Under the pieces are notes generated by a model. It was not told where the DNA came from and did not search any database. It saw only the letters and a program-made list of their open reading frames with translations. A stretch of 64,000 nt of DNA from Lichenostomus cassidix (Eukaryota > Chordata > Aves > Passeriformes > Meliphagidae), in assembly GCA_008360975.2 (NCBI GenBank), contig CM039180.1:12615122-12679121 (forward strand). Direction: 5' to 3'. Positions 39,201-51,408 of this stretch are shown piece by piece. Each line of letters opens with the position of its first letter. Within the stretch, counting starts at the first letter, position 1. A program made the translations under genes and the position numbers.

Positions 39201-41523
39201 CAGGTCTCCTCCTCCTTGGAAGTCTCCTCCTCCTTTCCCAAGCATGCACTGACATTGGCTGCTTTCTGGAGCCTGAGAGTGTCTCATCCATCTTCCCATT
39301 TCTAGATGGGGTAAAAATTTACTCCAGCATTTAAAGCCAAAGTAGGGAAATTTATCAACAAGACCATGGTAACATCTGTCTTCTCTTGTCATTGTGGAAA
39401 ATAAGTCTTTTAGATTCCTCAGCTTGTTCTTGGTATTTTTTAATAGATCCAGACTCTCCTTTTGTTTTTAACCTGGTCATTTATTTTTGTGCTGTTTCTT
39501 TTAGCCATGCATGCAGGGATGCTGTGGGATGGTAACCATAGTAACTGCAGAACATGGAAGACATCATTTCAGCCCCAAAATGCATATTTACTGGGTTTGT
39601 GTTTGCTGGACGTAAATTGTCTCATTCCCTAAACAACAGAAGGAAGTGAAAAGAAGTTACTTGTTTCATAGCAATTAAAGGAGAAACTCAGACAGTGGGA
39701 GAAATATGCAGTAGGTGCTGTTCTGGTATGTTTAGGAAGCCACTATAGACAGATAAGACCTGAACAAAATCTAAGTTCTGGTTTTATAAATCTTATAACA
39801 TCTATAATAACAATGGTATGCATATTTAGTAACAATAAAATGATCTGGTCTGAGGCTTTCTTATCCACATGGGCATTTCTTCATCACCACTGTCAGGTGG
39901 CCTCAGGGCTCTGCTGTGCAGGAGCTTCCCTGACACAATGCCAAAGCCACAGCTCTGTGTTACAGCTAGTGGGTAACTTGGCCATTCTTCCAAAGCAGAT
40001 GCACCAAACAGAGCAGCAATTGGGCTCAGCCCCTCATCTCCAATGTCCAGCTTTGAGCCTTCACCTACAGAAGGGGATCTCCCAGGGTTTGGGAGCTCAG
40101 CACCTCAAGAAATCATCCTAAGGATGGAGGCCCCACAGAGAGAAAAGGGAAATTGGGGAGCTAGAATTTTTTTCATGTGATTTAAAACTGGTGGGGAGGA
40201 AATAAGAGTATGAAATTATACTAGAAAACACAGGAAGTGATAATACTGTACTGATATCACCAGTCTGATAGAATTGGCCTCTTATGTGACTGGTCAGATA
40301 TGATGTCCTGTGCACAACCAAAAGCTTTTTACTTACTTGACAGAGGTCCCCATTTGCCCCAGGGTGGTATAGGTCATTGCTGCAGAATGCTTGTTGCAAA
40401 AAATCCAGTGCTTTCTCTTCCACCCCTTTCTCCATATAAACAATCCTATTTCCTCTGTGCACAAGTGTCCCAGAGGAGGCAGAGCTAAGGCTGCAGTGCT
40501 TTCTGCTTCCAGCTACGCAACAAACTAGGGGATTTTAGGGACCAAACCAAAATCATGGCAGTACATAGTAATGTTCAGTGTTATCATTTGTCTCCCCCTT
40601 GATAGCACAGAGACAGATGGCTGCATGTATTGTTGAATGAAATCACTTATTATAAAAGCACTCCACTACTAAATAGTTCTAGGGATTTATTTTTATGTGC
40701 ATTTGAAAATTAGTGCCTTGATGGATCACAAACAATAAAATAGTTTCTTTTCCTAGAAATGCCTTTTTTCAGGGGACTGCTAAGCCTAGCCCTGAGGAAC
40801 TTAAAAAATTACTACATTGCTTAGGCTAATGAGATCATATTTATAATACCAAATTTGTAATAACTTAAAACATAAATTACCCTTTGCTTTTGAGCTGATA
40901 TTTACTTTTCTTTCTCTCAGAGGGACACAAACTTTAAAATGAGAGAAACTGAGTTTTACAGAATAATAAGACTCCACAAGTCAGATATTAATGAAAAACA
41001 ATAATGGTGAGAAATGTTGACTTAATAAGAAAAGAAAAATGAGGCAGCTTAGTACTCCTTAGCTGGTCTAATGCTGAAATTGGATTTACTTATTTATCTT
41101 TTTAGGAACTTCCTCCCTTTATGACTTTCCACAGACTTGAATTTAGTATTAGTATTTTCATCATGTGGTAAAACTTGTTTTCCTCCATTACGCCAAAAAA
41201 ATATTACCTGGGGACAAACAGCTATTTTTGCAACAGTGGAGAAGAACAAGCTGAGCATCAGATGTGTAATGACAGGCACCTTTCATGGCCACACTATTTT
41301 GCACTTCCACATGGATTAACAAGGGCACATACAGCTCCCCAGTGAATGTTTCAGGGTTTGCCATGCTGCATTTCTCCCCTTCTTTGATCTCTGGAACACA
41401 TTTCTCATGAAAATATTGGATTTTTTCCCCAGATTTTGCTCGTGGCCCTGAAAACAATGAGCTAATTCTCTGTTGTCCAGCAAACAAAGTGGGAGGATTC
41501 TGCAACAACTGATGCAAATTCAG
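33263..41523. other. Gene-free unique sequence
   Basis: There is no recognisable gene or mobile element in this long stretch. It includes a two-copy 18-bp tandem repeat built on GTCTCCTCCTCCTT at 39204-39239. Open frames (up to 128 codons) are scattered on both strands and carry no known domain. Conserved non-coding elements may be present but cannot be identified from one sequence. Confidence 0.6.
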
Positions 41524-41552
41524 TAACAACAACAGTAACAACTACAACAGCA
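41524..41552 (+). repeat. Imperfect (AAC)n microsatellite
   Basis: Interrupted AAC/CAA triplets (TAACAACAACAGTAACAAC and onward). Low-complexity sequence with no function implied. Confidence 0.75.
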
Positions 41553-43587
41553 ATAATATGAATGCTTATTAACGTCATAATACAATTACAATGAAAGTGC
41601 TAGGATTATTTTTTGTCTTAAGAAAAATCCTGTAGAAGACTTCTAATGTACAGTGGAGAGTAAACAATCCAACAAAAATATTTAAGAAATACAATAATCG
41701 ATGAGTAAATTGATTATGAGAAAAATATGCTTTAAAGTTTCATGAATAAATGCAGCTAACTGAATCACTCACCATGACAATTAGCAAACCATGTCTGTAT
41801 GAAAAATGTATTGTCAGATAAATGTTTTGTAAGTGAAATCAGTAAAGGAGCCTGGCTCTTGTACAAAAAGGAAAGAAGATTAATTGGTGTTTTTAACTGA
41901 ATTGAAGAATTTATTCTCAGGAAGAATTTGATTTGTTACCTCAAGCTGCAGACCTGTTCCCTTTCAAAAGGTTGTAAAAATATTTTTTCAGCATTCAAAG
42001 AATGTCTTTCTGTGTCCCTTCCTCCCAGCAGAAAAATAACAAAAACATCTAAAGTTCAGATGTTTAGAAAAATATTGCCCTGAGGTCTGAAACCAAATAC
42101 AAGAAATTCCCTGCTGAAAGTATTTATTCTTCCTGCAAGATGGAAGCAGTGACAGGTGTATTTATTTTAAAGGGAAGGTGCCCCAGCTGTCTGCATCACA
42201 GCTTGGAGCAAAACACTAATAACTCCAGTGGCTGTGGGGAAGGAGACTTGTCTGGTAAAGCAGTTGCTGTGTAAGGACTGAAATCCCAGGAGGAGCATCA
42301 CAGGCACCACTGCAGGGGGAGGAGCAGGGGCTTGGCAGGTTGGATGTCCAATCTACTTCTGGGTTATTTGCTTCTCTTTCTCAGAGCCTGGCAGTGAACA
42401 AGCAGGACCAACCCTAGCTTTGAAATCTCTGAGGAAGCTGCTAAATAGTCTGCTAATCCTGATGTAGGCGTTAGTTTCAGTTGGGTTTGTCTCTTGCTAG
42501 ATGACTGACCCATCATGACCAAAATGGGAGCTCTGGTGCTCTTTTGTGTCTGCATTGATTACCTTGGTTGCCTACCACAGACACCTGTTAAGCATGAGCT
42601 GAAGCATGGATGAGCAAATATGCTCTAAACATGTAATTTCTTGTAGTAATTAGGAATATCCCCAGAGCTCCTTGATTTTGTGAGCTCTCCAAGCTTGCCT
42701 TCCCTGCTGGCTTAAGACTTCATGTTCAATTTAGTTTGGTTTGCAGTATATCATTTGTGCTGACACGGTTTGACTTGGTTTTGACATTGTATTATTGTCT
42801 TCCCAGCCTTGTGCTGCTGGCTGTATGAGTGTCTGATGATACTCAGTGGCATGCAAATAAATAGACAATTACAGTTGGTACAAACATCCATTGTATTTCA
42901 CAATGTGCAGGCTCTGTACTTGATTTCCAAACCTAAACATATGTAAGTGGTTTCAATAAGCTGTTTTCTGAAAATACCCATTACTGTCAATCCCATGGAA
43001 AATACCCATTTTAAATGTCTTTATTCTGCAGTCAGTGCTTCATTGGCCCAAAGATCTGAGAAGGGTGCTGCTTACCTGCTGGGGGGCTGCACTTCTCCTT
43101 AAGAATCACTCCCTCATTTGGGTCCTTACAGGCCTTGCACCCATCCCAGCAGATGGAAAGCTCAAACAGCTTCCTGTGTTATGGTTAATTTAGGCTTAAA
43201 AACTTAAAATTATTTGGTATATTCCAATCCATTTATAGTGGGAGAACAATCCCAATCCTTCCTTGTATGTCACAACTTTGTGTAAAATGATAAAGAATGG
43301 ATATTTTCAGTGTTTAAATATGCAATCCAACATGCCAACAAGTTTTCGTGTTTTATTACCACTCTGAAGATGTGATACATGCCATGATACTCTCCACACT
43401 GAGTATTTGCTGGCTTGGATCCATTATACAGAATCTATTTCTCTGCCTCTGTGCAGGCTTAATGAAGGCTCTCCTGTAGGGCTAAACTAGCCCAGACCTT
43501 ATTCTGGCTGTCCCTGTAGGAAACATTCTTCTGTATATTGGTTTTAGTTCCTACAAGAATGTTCTGTTTGAGCATTTCCTATATGTT
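41553..43587. other. Gene-free unique sequence
   Basis: AT-rich unique DNA in which I see nothing that qualifies as a gene or transposon. Confidence 0.6.
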
Positions 43588-43612
43588 GGGGGGGGAAAAA
43601 AAAAAAAAAAAA
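43588..43612 (+). repeat. G8-A17 homopolymer junction
   Basis: Eight G residues are followed without interruption by seventeen A residues, then an A/G-rich tail. Such paired tracts are prone to slippage, and the lengths given may not be exact. Confidence 0.9.
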
Positions 43613-46600
43613 GAAGAAAGGAAGCATTGACGACAGAGCTAAGAGAGCAGGAAAACCTGAGTTTCCACTAACACCAGTGGGCTTGCTCTGCTTGCTCCAA
43701 GTAGTTTTCAATCCCACAGTTACTCCTATCTATGCTACAAGTACGTTGTGCAGATTGGAAGAAAGTCACTTCATGTCATGGTTGCTTTTGGGTCTTTGTC
43801 AGATTGTCTCCCGTTTATAAAGTTAGTTCCAGGTGTTGAAAAACAGGAGATACCCTTCAGTGCTTTCTAGCTCCCTCTTGGCATGACCAGGGCTTGGTTA
43901 CAGGTGCCACTGGGGAACTGATCTCCAGCAGCAGCAGCTACAGCAGTGTGAAGGGATTTGAATGAAAGGAACTGTGAAACCACAGTGAGGTAGTGTTAAA
44001 ATGAAGGACAGTGGGTTACAAACACACTGTGGTCTTGCAAACAGACATTCATGCTTCTTTCCTCTTAACCTAAGGTGCAAACAGGAGTGGTAGGATGCCC
44101 ATCTGCTGGCTGTTGTGTGATTTCATCACTGCAGGTTCCAGGGGATGCTGTATAGAGCAGTCACATTCTGGGATAAAGAAACAACATGAAATAATGGTGC
44201 TGTTTTCCAGCAGATCACATGAACTTTTCCCTGGCAAAAAATGTAGAAGAGAATCTGACTTTTCTGCATGGAGGTACAAGTTGTTTCAGAGAGCACTGCC
44301 AGGAAGTTGTGGTGTTTGGTGATGAGATTCAGGAAGCAGACTGCGTGAAATTCTGGTGCTATCCACCATAACTACATGGTACAGCCCATCTTTAAGATGG
44401 TTTTATTCCTGGGCTTAGCAGCATTTAGCTGAATCTACTAATAAAACTTAATGGATCAAATTATCTATTCCACATTCAAAAGTTGTACGTGCTCAGAGAG
44501 ATAGAATTAGAGCAGTTTTAAGAAGGCAGTTGATTGAAATGTGAAGTCAAGTGATTGAAGAGCTTTATAAACATTCAAGTTTCACATTTCTGGAACATAT
44601 CACAAGAAAGCTCATACAGGTTTCTGGCCTACAAATCCTGCTGCACGCCCTGCTCTCCCTCTCCTTTATTACAAGTATCTTTTTTACCTGCTATAAGCAG
44701 GATTTTGGTCCATGAAGTTCAGCTTCCTGCCTAGCTGTCCATCCACTCTGTCTGCCTGGGAACAGGAGCTGATCTGCTGATCCAGTCATCAGTTCAAAGC
44801 AGCAATGGGACAGCTGGATGAGACAAATGGCACTGGGTGACTGTGACTTGTCCCTCTGTACACCAAGGTGGAGAGTGTATGAAGGTGGCATAGAGATTTA
44901 ACATGAAGGCACAATTCACTTTGAGCAAGCCGTGTAAGAAAACTGAAGATTTAGGTTGGTCAGTTAGAGAGAAAGCACTTGCTCAGAGACAAACAGTCAC
45001 AAAGGAAAATAAACCTAGCATGGACAACTAAAAAAAAGATGGAATCCAAGTTTTGAATCTAAAGACGACAATGGGGTGAAAAAAAACCCCACAAAGAAAA
45101 GATGGAAGAGAGAAATAGTAAAAAGCACAGAAGAAAACTATTTCCTACTTGCAAAATAAACTGATGGGAACGAGAGTAACATGCCCTTACATGTAGACCT
45201 GCATCAGTTAGGGTAAGCTCATTTAAACATTAAACCTTCCTCCTGGTTCTGGACATGATACTGAATCCAGAATCGAGTGCTGTCCCGAAGGGTAGTGGGA
45301 CTGAGAGTTTGTAGTGTGAAGGCAATCTTTCAACAAAGTAGTTAATTTTAGTATTTGGATTTTGAAGTAATACGTTAAAGTTTCCTCTGTGCTTCATCTT
45401 AAATTCCCACCTGTGTGACAGAGTAGCAGAAAACAGGAAAATGCTTCAGCAGAAGTCTCCAAGCCTTGAATTCAAACAGTGCATTTCCATGCTCCTGCAC
45501 TCCATTCCCTCCCCTTTTAGGTTTTCCAACCCCTAACAGAAAATTCAATAGTAATAATTGTTCCTATATCAGTCATTAACCACATCAAAGAAACACAGTT
45601 TATTACTAAATAGGTGTTAGTTATAGAGTGGTTCACTGTGAATAATGAATCCCAAGTGCAGTGGCAGTAATGTTAATCTTTGTTTTGCAAATATTCCCCA
45701 AGGCCTTTTTCAGTAAAGGATCTAAATGCTCTCCTGCAAACATCAGGTCTTCTTTAATTTCTTCCTTCATTTTCCCTTCTGTTTTTATAGCCACCACCTA
45801 TTTTTAATTTCCTAACTATGTGCTTCACCTAGTGGTATTGGTTTGAACCTTTTATGATGGGTTTGCAAGGTTAAATTTAGCAATTACAGACCCTGAAGTC
45901 TTAGTAATGTTGGTTAGGCTCTGTGAATGTACATTTGTGATTGTTTATGATGAAAAAGTTATTTTTTGAAGAAGGAAGATCACTGTTCTATTGCCCAGTA
46001 ACTCACTGTCTTACTGAGAAATACAAAATATTGTGTTCTCCTCAAAGGCTCCTCTAGAAGCTCTGCTCCTTCTTCCTGGGAAGGTGTTTGGCAGGGATCT
46101 TGGAAGAGGCAGAATCATATTCCCCAATTCCTTTCCCCCACATAAAGAGTAGATGGCTGTATAGAGGTGTAATTTTTGCAAAGTATAGCTGTGTAATATT
46201 GCTCTGCATTCTACAAAATCCATAATGGCCTCTAGGATCAAGTGCATTTGTGTTGCCTAAAACTTGGGACAGTATGCAAGATTTAAAATACTTTTCTATT
46301 CGTAGTCAGAAACAATATCAAAAGTGTAATACGAAGTTGTAGCCTCTGTTGATAGCTCATTTTTAAATACTGTAATCTAGAAAAGTAGGTATAAAGTTTT
46401 GGATATTTCAATTAGCATTCATATTAGATAGACTTTCTCACTTGATCATAAAGTCACAATCAAAGCTTATGCATGGTTGCCTTTTGGGATATTGATCCAT
46501 GGCCATGCAGGCAGCCTGGCAAAGCTTCTGTTAAATTAATGCAGCTTTCAAGAGTGACTGAGCAAAGGATTAATGTAGAAGACTGTTAATCAAATTAAGT

Positions 46601-47353
46601 GTTTCCTAAAATTCTGTAATACGTTTTATGCACAAAGGGAACTTTGGTAAGAGCTTGTTATTACAACAGAAATTATTTATTCTATTGTATTTCATAATAC
46701 CAAATGGAAATTTGTTCTTTACTTCAGTGAAATCTGGTGTTCAAACATTACAGCATGAAACCTGAAAAAAGCCTGTATGTATAATGATTTCCAGCAGGAA
46801 AAGAGTAAATGCAGTATGAACAAAAAGGTGCAATGAAGGTTCCACTCTTGTTTAGTCAGTCATATGTCATTGGCACCATCCAACTGCCTCTCAGTACAGT
46901 CACAGCCACCCCTGAATATGAGTCTCCAAAATTGCCCTCTGGCAGTCTGACACCCTTACAAGTTCTTGAGAACACTCTGGATCACCTGGATCCCAGTGGG
47001 ATCTTCCAATTCTGCTTGTCACCTCTTGTATAATGTTAATGGACCATTGCTGGTAATTATGTGTGGATTAACAGAGCTAGTAATGCTCGTCTGATCTTGT
47101 GGGTGGATTAATTATGTAATGCCTGTAAAGAAATGCAAAAATGAAAATACTATTCAAGTTCTAAATAGCGATATTTATGTTACCAAAATCGTAGGAGGAG
47201 TATAATGTTGCAGTGTGTCTGTGTGGGCAGAAACTGTCTGTGTGGGCCAAAGGGATGACTCAGATACCTCACAGCTCCTGAATTCACTGGGAGTTCTGGA
47301 TGTTCCCTGCATACTTGGGTGAGCTTTTCTTGTGTGCCTTGATGTATCGCAGC
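43613..47353. other. Gene-free unique sequence
   Basis: No gene or mobile element is recognised. Short open frames are spread over both strands. Confidence 0.6.
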
Positions 47354-47467
47354 AGGTTCATCCTTTTTTTGCCTTTCCTCACTCCTAATTTGCAATATTT
47401 ACTCCAAGAAGGTTCATCCTTTTTTTTTTTCCTTTCTTCACTCGTAATTTGCTACCTTTACTCCAAG
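47354..47467 (+). repeat. Local tandem duplication, about 56 bp unit
   Basis: Copy 1 is 47354-47408 and copy 2 is 47410-47467. Both begin AGGTTCATCCTTTTTTT and end TTTACTCCAAG, with a few substitutions (for example ACTCCTAATT against ACTCGTAATT) and a longer T run in copy 2. The divergence indicates an old duplication rather than an assembly error. Confidence 0.88.
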
Positions 47468-49334
47468 CTCTGTTTTGAACTCTTCTACTATCAGACTCTA
47501 CAAAAATACATTGGCCTTTAAGAAAAAAAACCAGATATATATAATCAATATGCTGTTTGCATATAAGAAACCATTTATTAATTTTAAAGGATGCCATTTG
47601 ATATCTGAATAATTCATAATATACATGAAGTTTATGTAATTTAACAATTACAGATATCTGGGTCTGGGTTTGACAAGCCTGACTTATTTGGGCTGATAAA
47701 TTACAGACTGCATTAAGTAATTGGAATGATTTAAGACTATTCTGCAAAAATGCAGCTGAGGGACATTACAGGAAGTCTTTTTATTTTTAAAGTGTATACT
47801 TTAAGAGCTTAAATTGCTACCATAAATGCTGTTTTAAACTTTAACCATACAAGTAGGTCCATCTTTGAAGACAGCCATTTATTTGCCTAGTGATAAACAA
47901 TAATTTATGATACTCAGTGTTGGTTTCCAATGGCTCCCCAGCTCTTTGGCAGTGACATAATGCTGTCTAGTTGCTTTTGCAAAAAAAGACTACATCATTA
48001 TCATTTGTGTTATTATGTGAAACAGAAATACTTCCTGTGTTTAAGACATAATGGTTTGAAGGTTGGAGGGAGGCCTGGGATTTATTTTGGTTTGAAAGTT
48101 CCTGTCCATGTCAGGGGTCTTTTGGGTGACTTCACTGTGGTTGTTTGGAGGGCTGGAGGACAGATCCTTCTGCTCCTGCAGCATCTCTGGGGAGATGGCA
48201 TGAAATCTCAGCTCTTGTAACAGCTCTTCTCACAGTCCCACACTCAGAGCTTCCAGGGGATGGTGTGTGTCTGGCTGTGGTTTCTGAGTGCTATTTTAAT
48301 GTCTGAGTGCTGGCATGAGATTTTTTTCTTTGAAACGTAAGCCACCTGATAAATTGCATCTTGAATGTATGCAGTATTTCTTAAGGTCAAGTTACGCCGC
48401 TGTGTAATAAAATACAATCAGTAACCATTGCAAGAAGCCATAGGGTAGTGTATCATTTATCTTGAAACCTTCTGCTCTGAATAAGAATTCTGAATTCACT
48501 TTTCAGTATAAATCGTGATCTCTCCTAGCTTCTGCCAGGGATACCATAAAGTATGTCATTACATTAATCAAAGCCCCAGTGTCCTGGCATCCAAACTATG
48601 AATTATTGCTGTAGTACAAATGCTCCAGAAAGAGTACCACATCTTATCCTACCCTTGCTGAGAAGTGTAACATTTACAATGTGATGGCAGAGAGAACAGG
48701 AGACTTCATAGAAATGCTAATTAAACCCTGTATTTGAGATTAGATTGGTATGATAAATACTCCTTAGCACTTATTTATCTCTTTATTACGTGCCCATAAA
48801 CCATTTATGACCCTTTATAATGCTTTATAAATAAACTTATTAAATATTTCCTACGTACTTTCCAAATAGACTCATTAAACTCTTGAAGTTCACCGAAAAG
48901 ATTTACAGACCTTCCCGCATAATGCAGTACTTGATGTTATAATTTAGTATTTTTTCAACACTTGAATACATATTCAAAGGAGTTCAGGAGCAAAAACAGA
49001 GTTGCAATTTTTGGAGCCAAACACTCCTCAACCTTTGGAAAAGACTGCACCAGGATTTTCTGTGAGTGACTGGCCTCACATATTAAGTCTCAGCTTTTTA
49101 CTTCATTTACAGGGAATTATCTTATTTAATTTGTGCAGGCAGCAGCTATGTTAAGCATTTACGTAGGCTCAGAAAGGATCAGAAAAGCACAATAATGTGT
49201 CTCTGCGTAAATATTTTTATGAACTGTGAGTAGACTGCATTAAAGATTAGGTAGGAAATATTTGGTTAATTCATTTATATATTTATGAAGTTCTTTCATG
49301 TGTTTGAAATGGATTACAGAGGGATAAAACAGTG
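47468..49334. other. Gene-free AT-rich sequence with TTTAT motif series
   Basis: No gene is recognised. The 48.36-48.96 kb part is AT-rich with many TTTAT, ATTA and TAAT cores. A regular series of TTTAT motifs at 48774-48836 is described in the next entry. Confidence 0.55.
48774..48836 (+). promoter_or_regulatory. Candidate posterior-HOX/CDX-like motif cluster
   Basis: Within 63 bases the + strand has TTTATCT (48774), TTTATTA (48782), CCATAAA (48794, reverse of TTTATGG), TTTATGA (48804), TTTATAA (48814) and TTTATAA (48824), then ATAAAC. The last three forward motifs are spaced exactly 10 bases apart. TTTAT followed by G, A or T is the known core of CDX and posterior HOX binding. Enhancer function is inference only; an AT-rich background can produce such words by chance. 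Confidence 0.3.
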
Positions 49335-49748
49335 TCAGGAAAAAGCCAACATCAATTTGTCTAGAACAAATCATGTCAAAACAAAATAATTCCCTCTTAG
49401 GACGAAGGCAGGAGACTGTGGGCAGAGGGGAAAGCAAGGGACATCATATGAGGCTTTCAGTGCTGTCTTACATGGGCATCTCAAAGCAAGCTGGAGAGGG
49501 AAATCTCATCTAGGGGAAACTGGTAGGGCAAGAGAATACCAGCTGCCACAGCCATGCTCACAGAATGAAGATTATGGTTTAATTTCCAACAAGGAGCTCC
49601 ACAAGGCAGTCCTGAGCCTAAAACCACTCAGTGCTTTACATTGATGAAAGGAATGGAGAGCTGAGGAGAGGGATTATAAAATCTACCTATAACAAAGGAG
49701 CTGGATGACAGGTTTAGAGTTCAAACCAATCTTCTAAATCGGGGAAAA
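49335..49748 (+). mobile_element. Ancient CR1 LINE fragment (RT region), sense
   Basis: A forward-strand reverse transcriptase fragment with three family landmarks in order. From 49347 it translates QHQFV-stop-NKSCQNK, matching the HGFVKNKSCQTNL region. Around 49446-49480 EAFSAVLHGHL matches KAFDTVSHDIL. At 49599-49610 it encodes PQGS, the conserved PQGSVLGP motif. The FADD box expected near 49690 is no longer recognisable. The reading frame has many stops and shifts, so it is inactive. It belongs to an old CR1 lineage like the 21.3 kb copy, but in the opposite orientation and covering an overlapping part of the ORF. Confidence 0.85.
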
Positions 49749-50531
49749 ATACTGAGATATGTAGCATACAGCTGGCAAGTTTCTGTAACTTTTTCCTCGC
49801 AGACTCCCTCTCCCAGCCACCAGCAGCACAGCACATTGTTCACATTCAGAGCACAGGTGCCTTTTCCAGGTCCTCTTTCTAATTAAGTTCTTCCAGGTAA
49901 GGGAAAAAGATCCCAGAGCAATCTTTTAATTTTTTAAAAAATTAAGATTTTGTCATTTTTATTTTCAAGGCAGTGCTTAAAAAATGAAGGTAGAAAGCAT
50001 AATTTTCAATAGACTATTAGCATGTTAAAGGAATCTTTAAAATGTCATACATAGTTTTCAAGCTGACTTTTTTTTATGGGACACTCATGTTTTTGAAATG
50101 TTTGGTGTTGACAAGCTGCTAATCTAATATTGCATAGTCACACAAAAAAATCCACAGTCCCAATGAAAAGTAGTGTCAGTATCACCAAGTCTGAACTGCT
50201 TGTGTATGACTTGGGTGTTTGCAGAATTAAACCCTTCTTTGCAAATTCCTAAGAACTGTCATCCGTGAATCCCAAAGAAATTTAGAAACACTTTTTAATG
50301 TTAAAAATCAACTTGGCTCAGGCTGTAACTGAGTTCAAGCAGCTTTGTGGAGCTGGCCGCTTTTCAGTGGAGAAAAAATAATCCCTTTGGAAAACAATTG
50401 GGATGAGTGTTTGTAGTATTCGGAGTGCTAAAACAAATTTCAGGCAGATATTCTTAGATCCACACTGGCAACCATCTAAGTCAATGCATGGATTCAATAA
50501 ACCTTCAATAACCCTGTCAGGACTTTTTCCC
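49749..50531. other. Gene-free sequence
   Basis: No gene or repeat family is recognised. A 20-bp AT palindrome lies at 49926-49945 (TTAATTTTTTAAAAAATTAA), and the symmetry extends outward after one extra T on the left. Confidence 0.6.
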
Positions 50532-51090
50532 TGCGGTGTGTTGACCCTAGCTGGATGCCAGGTACCCACCACAGCTGTCCTGTCCCTCCCCTCCTCAGCT
50601 GGACAGGAGAGAGAAAATATATTGAGAGGCTCATGAGTCAAGATAGGGACAGAGAGAGTTCAGTCACCAGTTACTGTCACAGGCAAAACAGACTTGACTT
50701 GGGGAAAAAATAAATTAATTTCTTACCATTCAAATCAGATTAGGGTAATGGGAAATAAAACCAATCTTGAAACACCTTTGCCCCACCCCTCCCTTCATCC
50801 CGGGCTCAGCTTCACTCTTGAATTCTCTGCCTCCTTTGCTCAGTGGCACTGGGTGATGGGAATGGGGGTTGTGGTCAGTTCATCCCACATTGTCTCTGCT
50901 GCTCCTTCCTCCTCATGGGGAGAACGTGCTCCAGCATGGGGTTCCTCCCACAGGTTAAAGTCCTGCACAAACTTCTCCAATGTGAATCTCTCCCACAGAC
51001 TGCATTTCCTCACAAGTTGCTCCAGAGGGGTTTCCTTCCATGGGGCACAGTCCTTCAGCAGCACTCTGCTCCAGCAAGGGTCCCCTTTCA
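50532..51090 (-). mobile_element. Truncated endogenous retroviral LTR, reverse orientation
   Basis: This is the 3' portion of an LTR family common in songbird genomes, read on the - strand. Its retroviral 3' end is at 50532, where the + strand begins TGCGGTGTGTTGACC (ideal TG...CA ends partly mutated). The - strand passes through a GGTACCTGGCATCCAGC segment near its end, shared with the LTR at 55.7 kb. At 50929-51086 it contains about four degenerate 45-49 bp tandem units starting CTCCARC (copies at 50929, 50975, 51020 and 51069), typical of this LTR. The 5' part is missing and the sequence runs into a CR1 shred. No viral coding sequence accompanies it. The ERV class (probably ERVL- or ERVK-like) is not resolved. 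Confidence 0.75.
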
Positions 51091-51094
51091 TTAC

Positions 51095-51215
51095 ACAGGG
51101 ACCTTGGAGACACTGGTGAAGGCCGAGGCAAAGAAGAGACTGACTGCCTCAGCCTTGCTTCTGTTCCCTGTCAGCATATCGCCAGAATTTGTAGAGTAAA
51201 GGGTTTCCCTCCGTC
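51095..51215 (-). mobile_element. CR1 LINE internal fragment
   Basis: The - strand of about 51158-51102 translates KAEAVSLFFASAFTSVSK. This matches the KAEVLNAFFASVFT motif between the endonuclease and reverse transcriptase domains of CR1. It is a short internal piece without a 3' tail, wedged between two LTRs. It was probably left behind by insertion or deletion events in this repeat cluster. The outer limits are approximate. Confidence 0.8.
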
Positions 51216-51408
51216 AGTCTCTTGGTTTAGGAATCACAGATGCTTCTGCGTATGGGTGGATTTCTGGAATTAATTAACTTCTTTCAGATAACTGTGGCTA
51301 TTAGAGGTGCTAGGGGCAAGCCTGACCCAGACCAGGAGTATTCAGAGACATCCACAGTTTGCTACTGGGTACTCTTTAGACCAAAATTTGAGGCTTTATG
51401 TGAATAAT

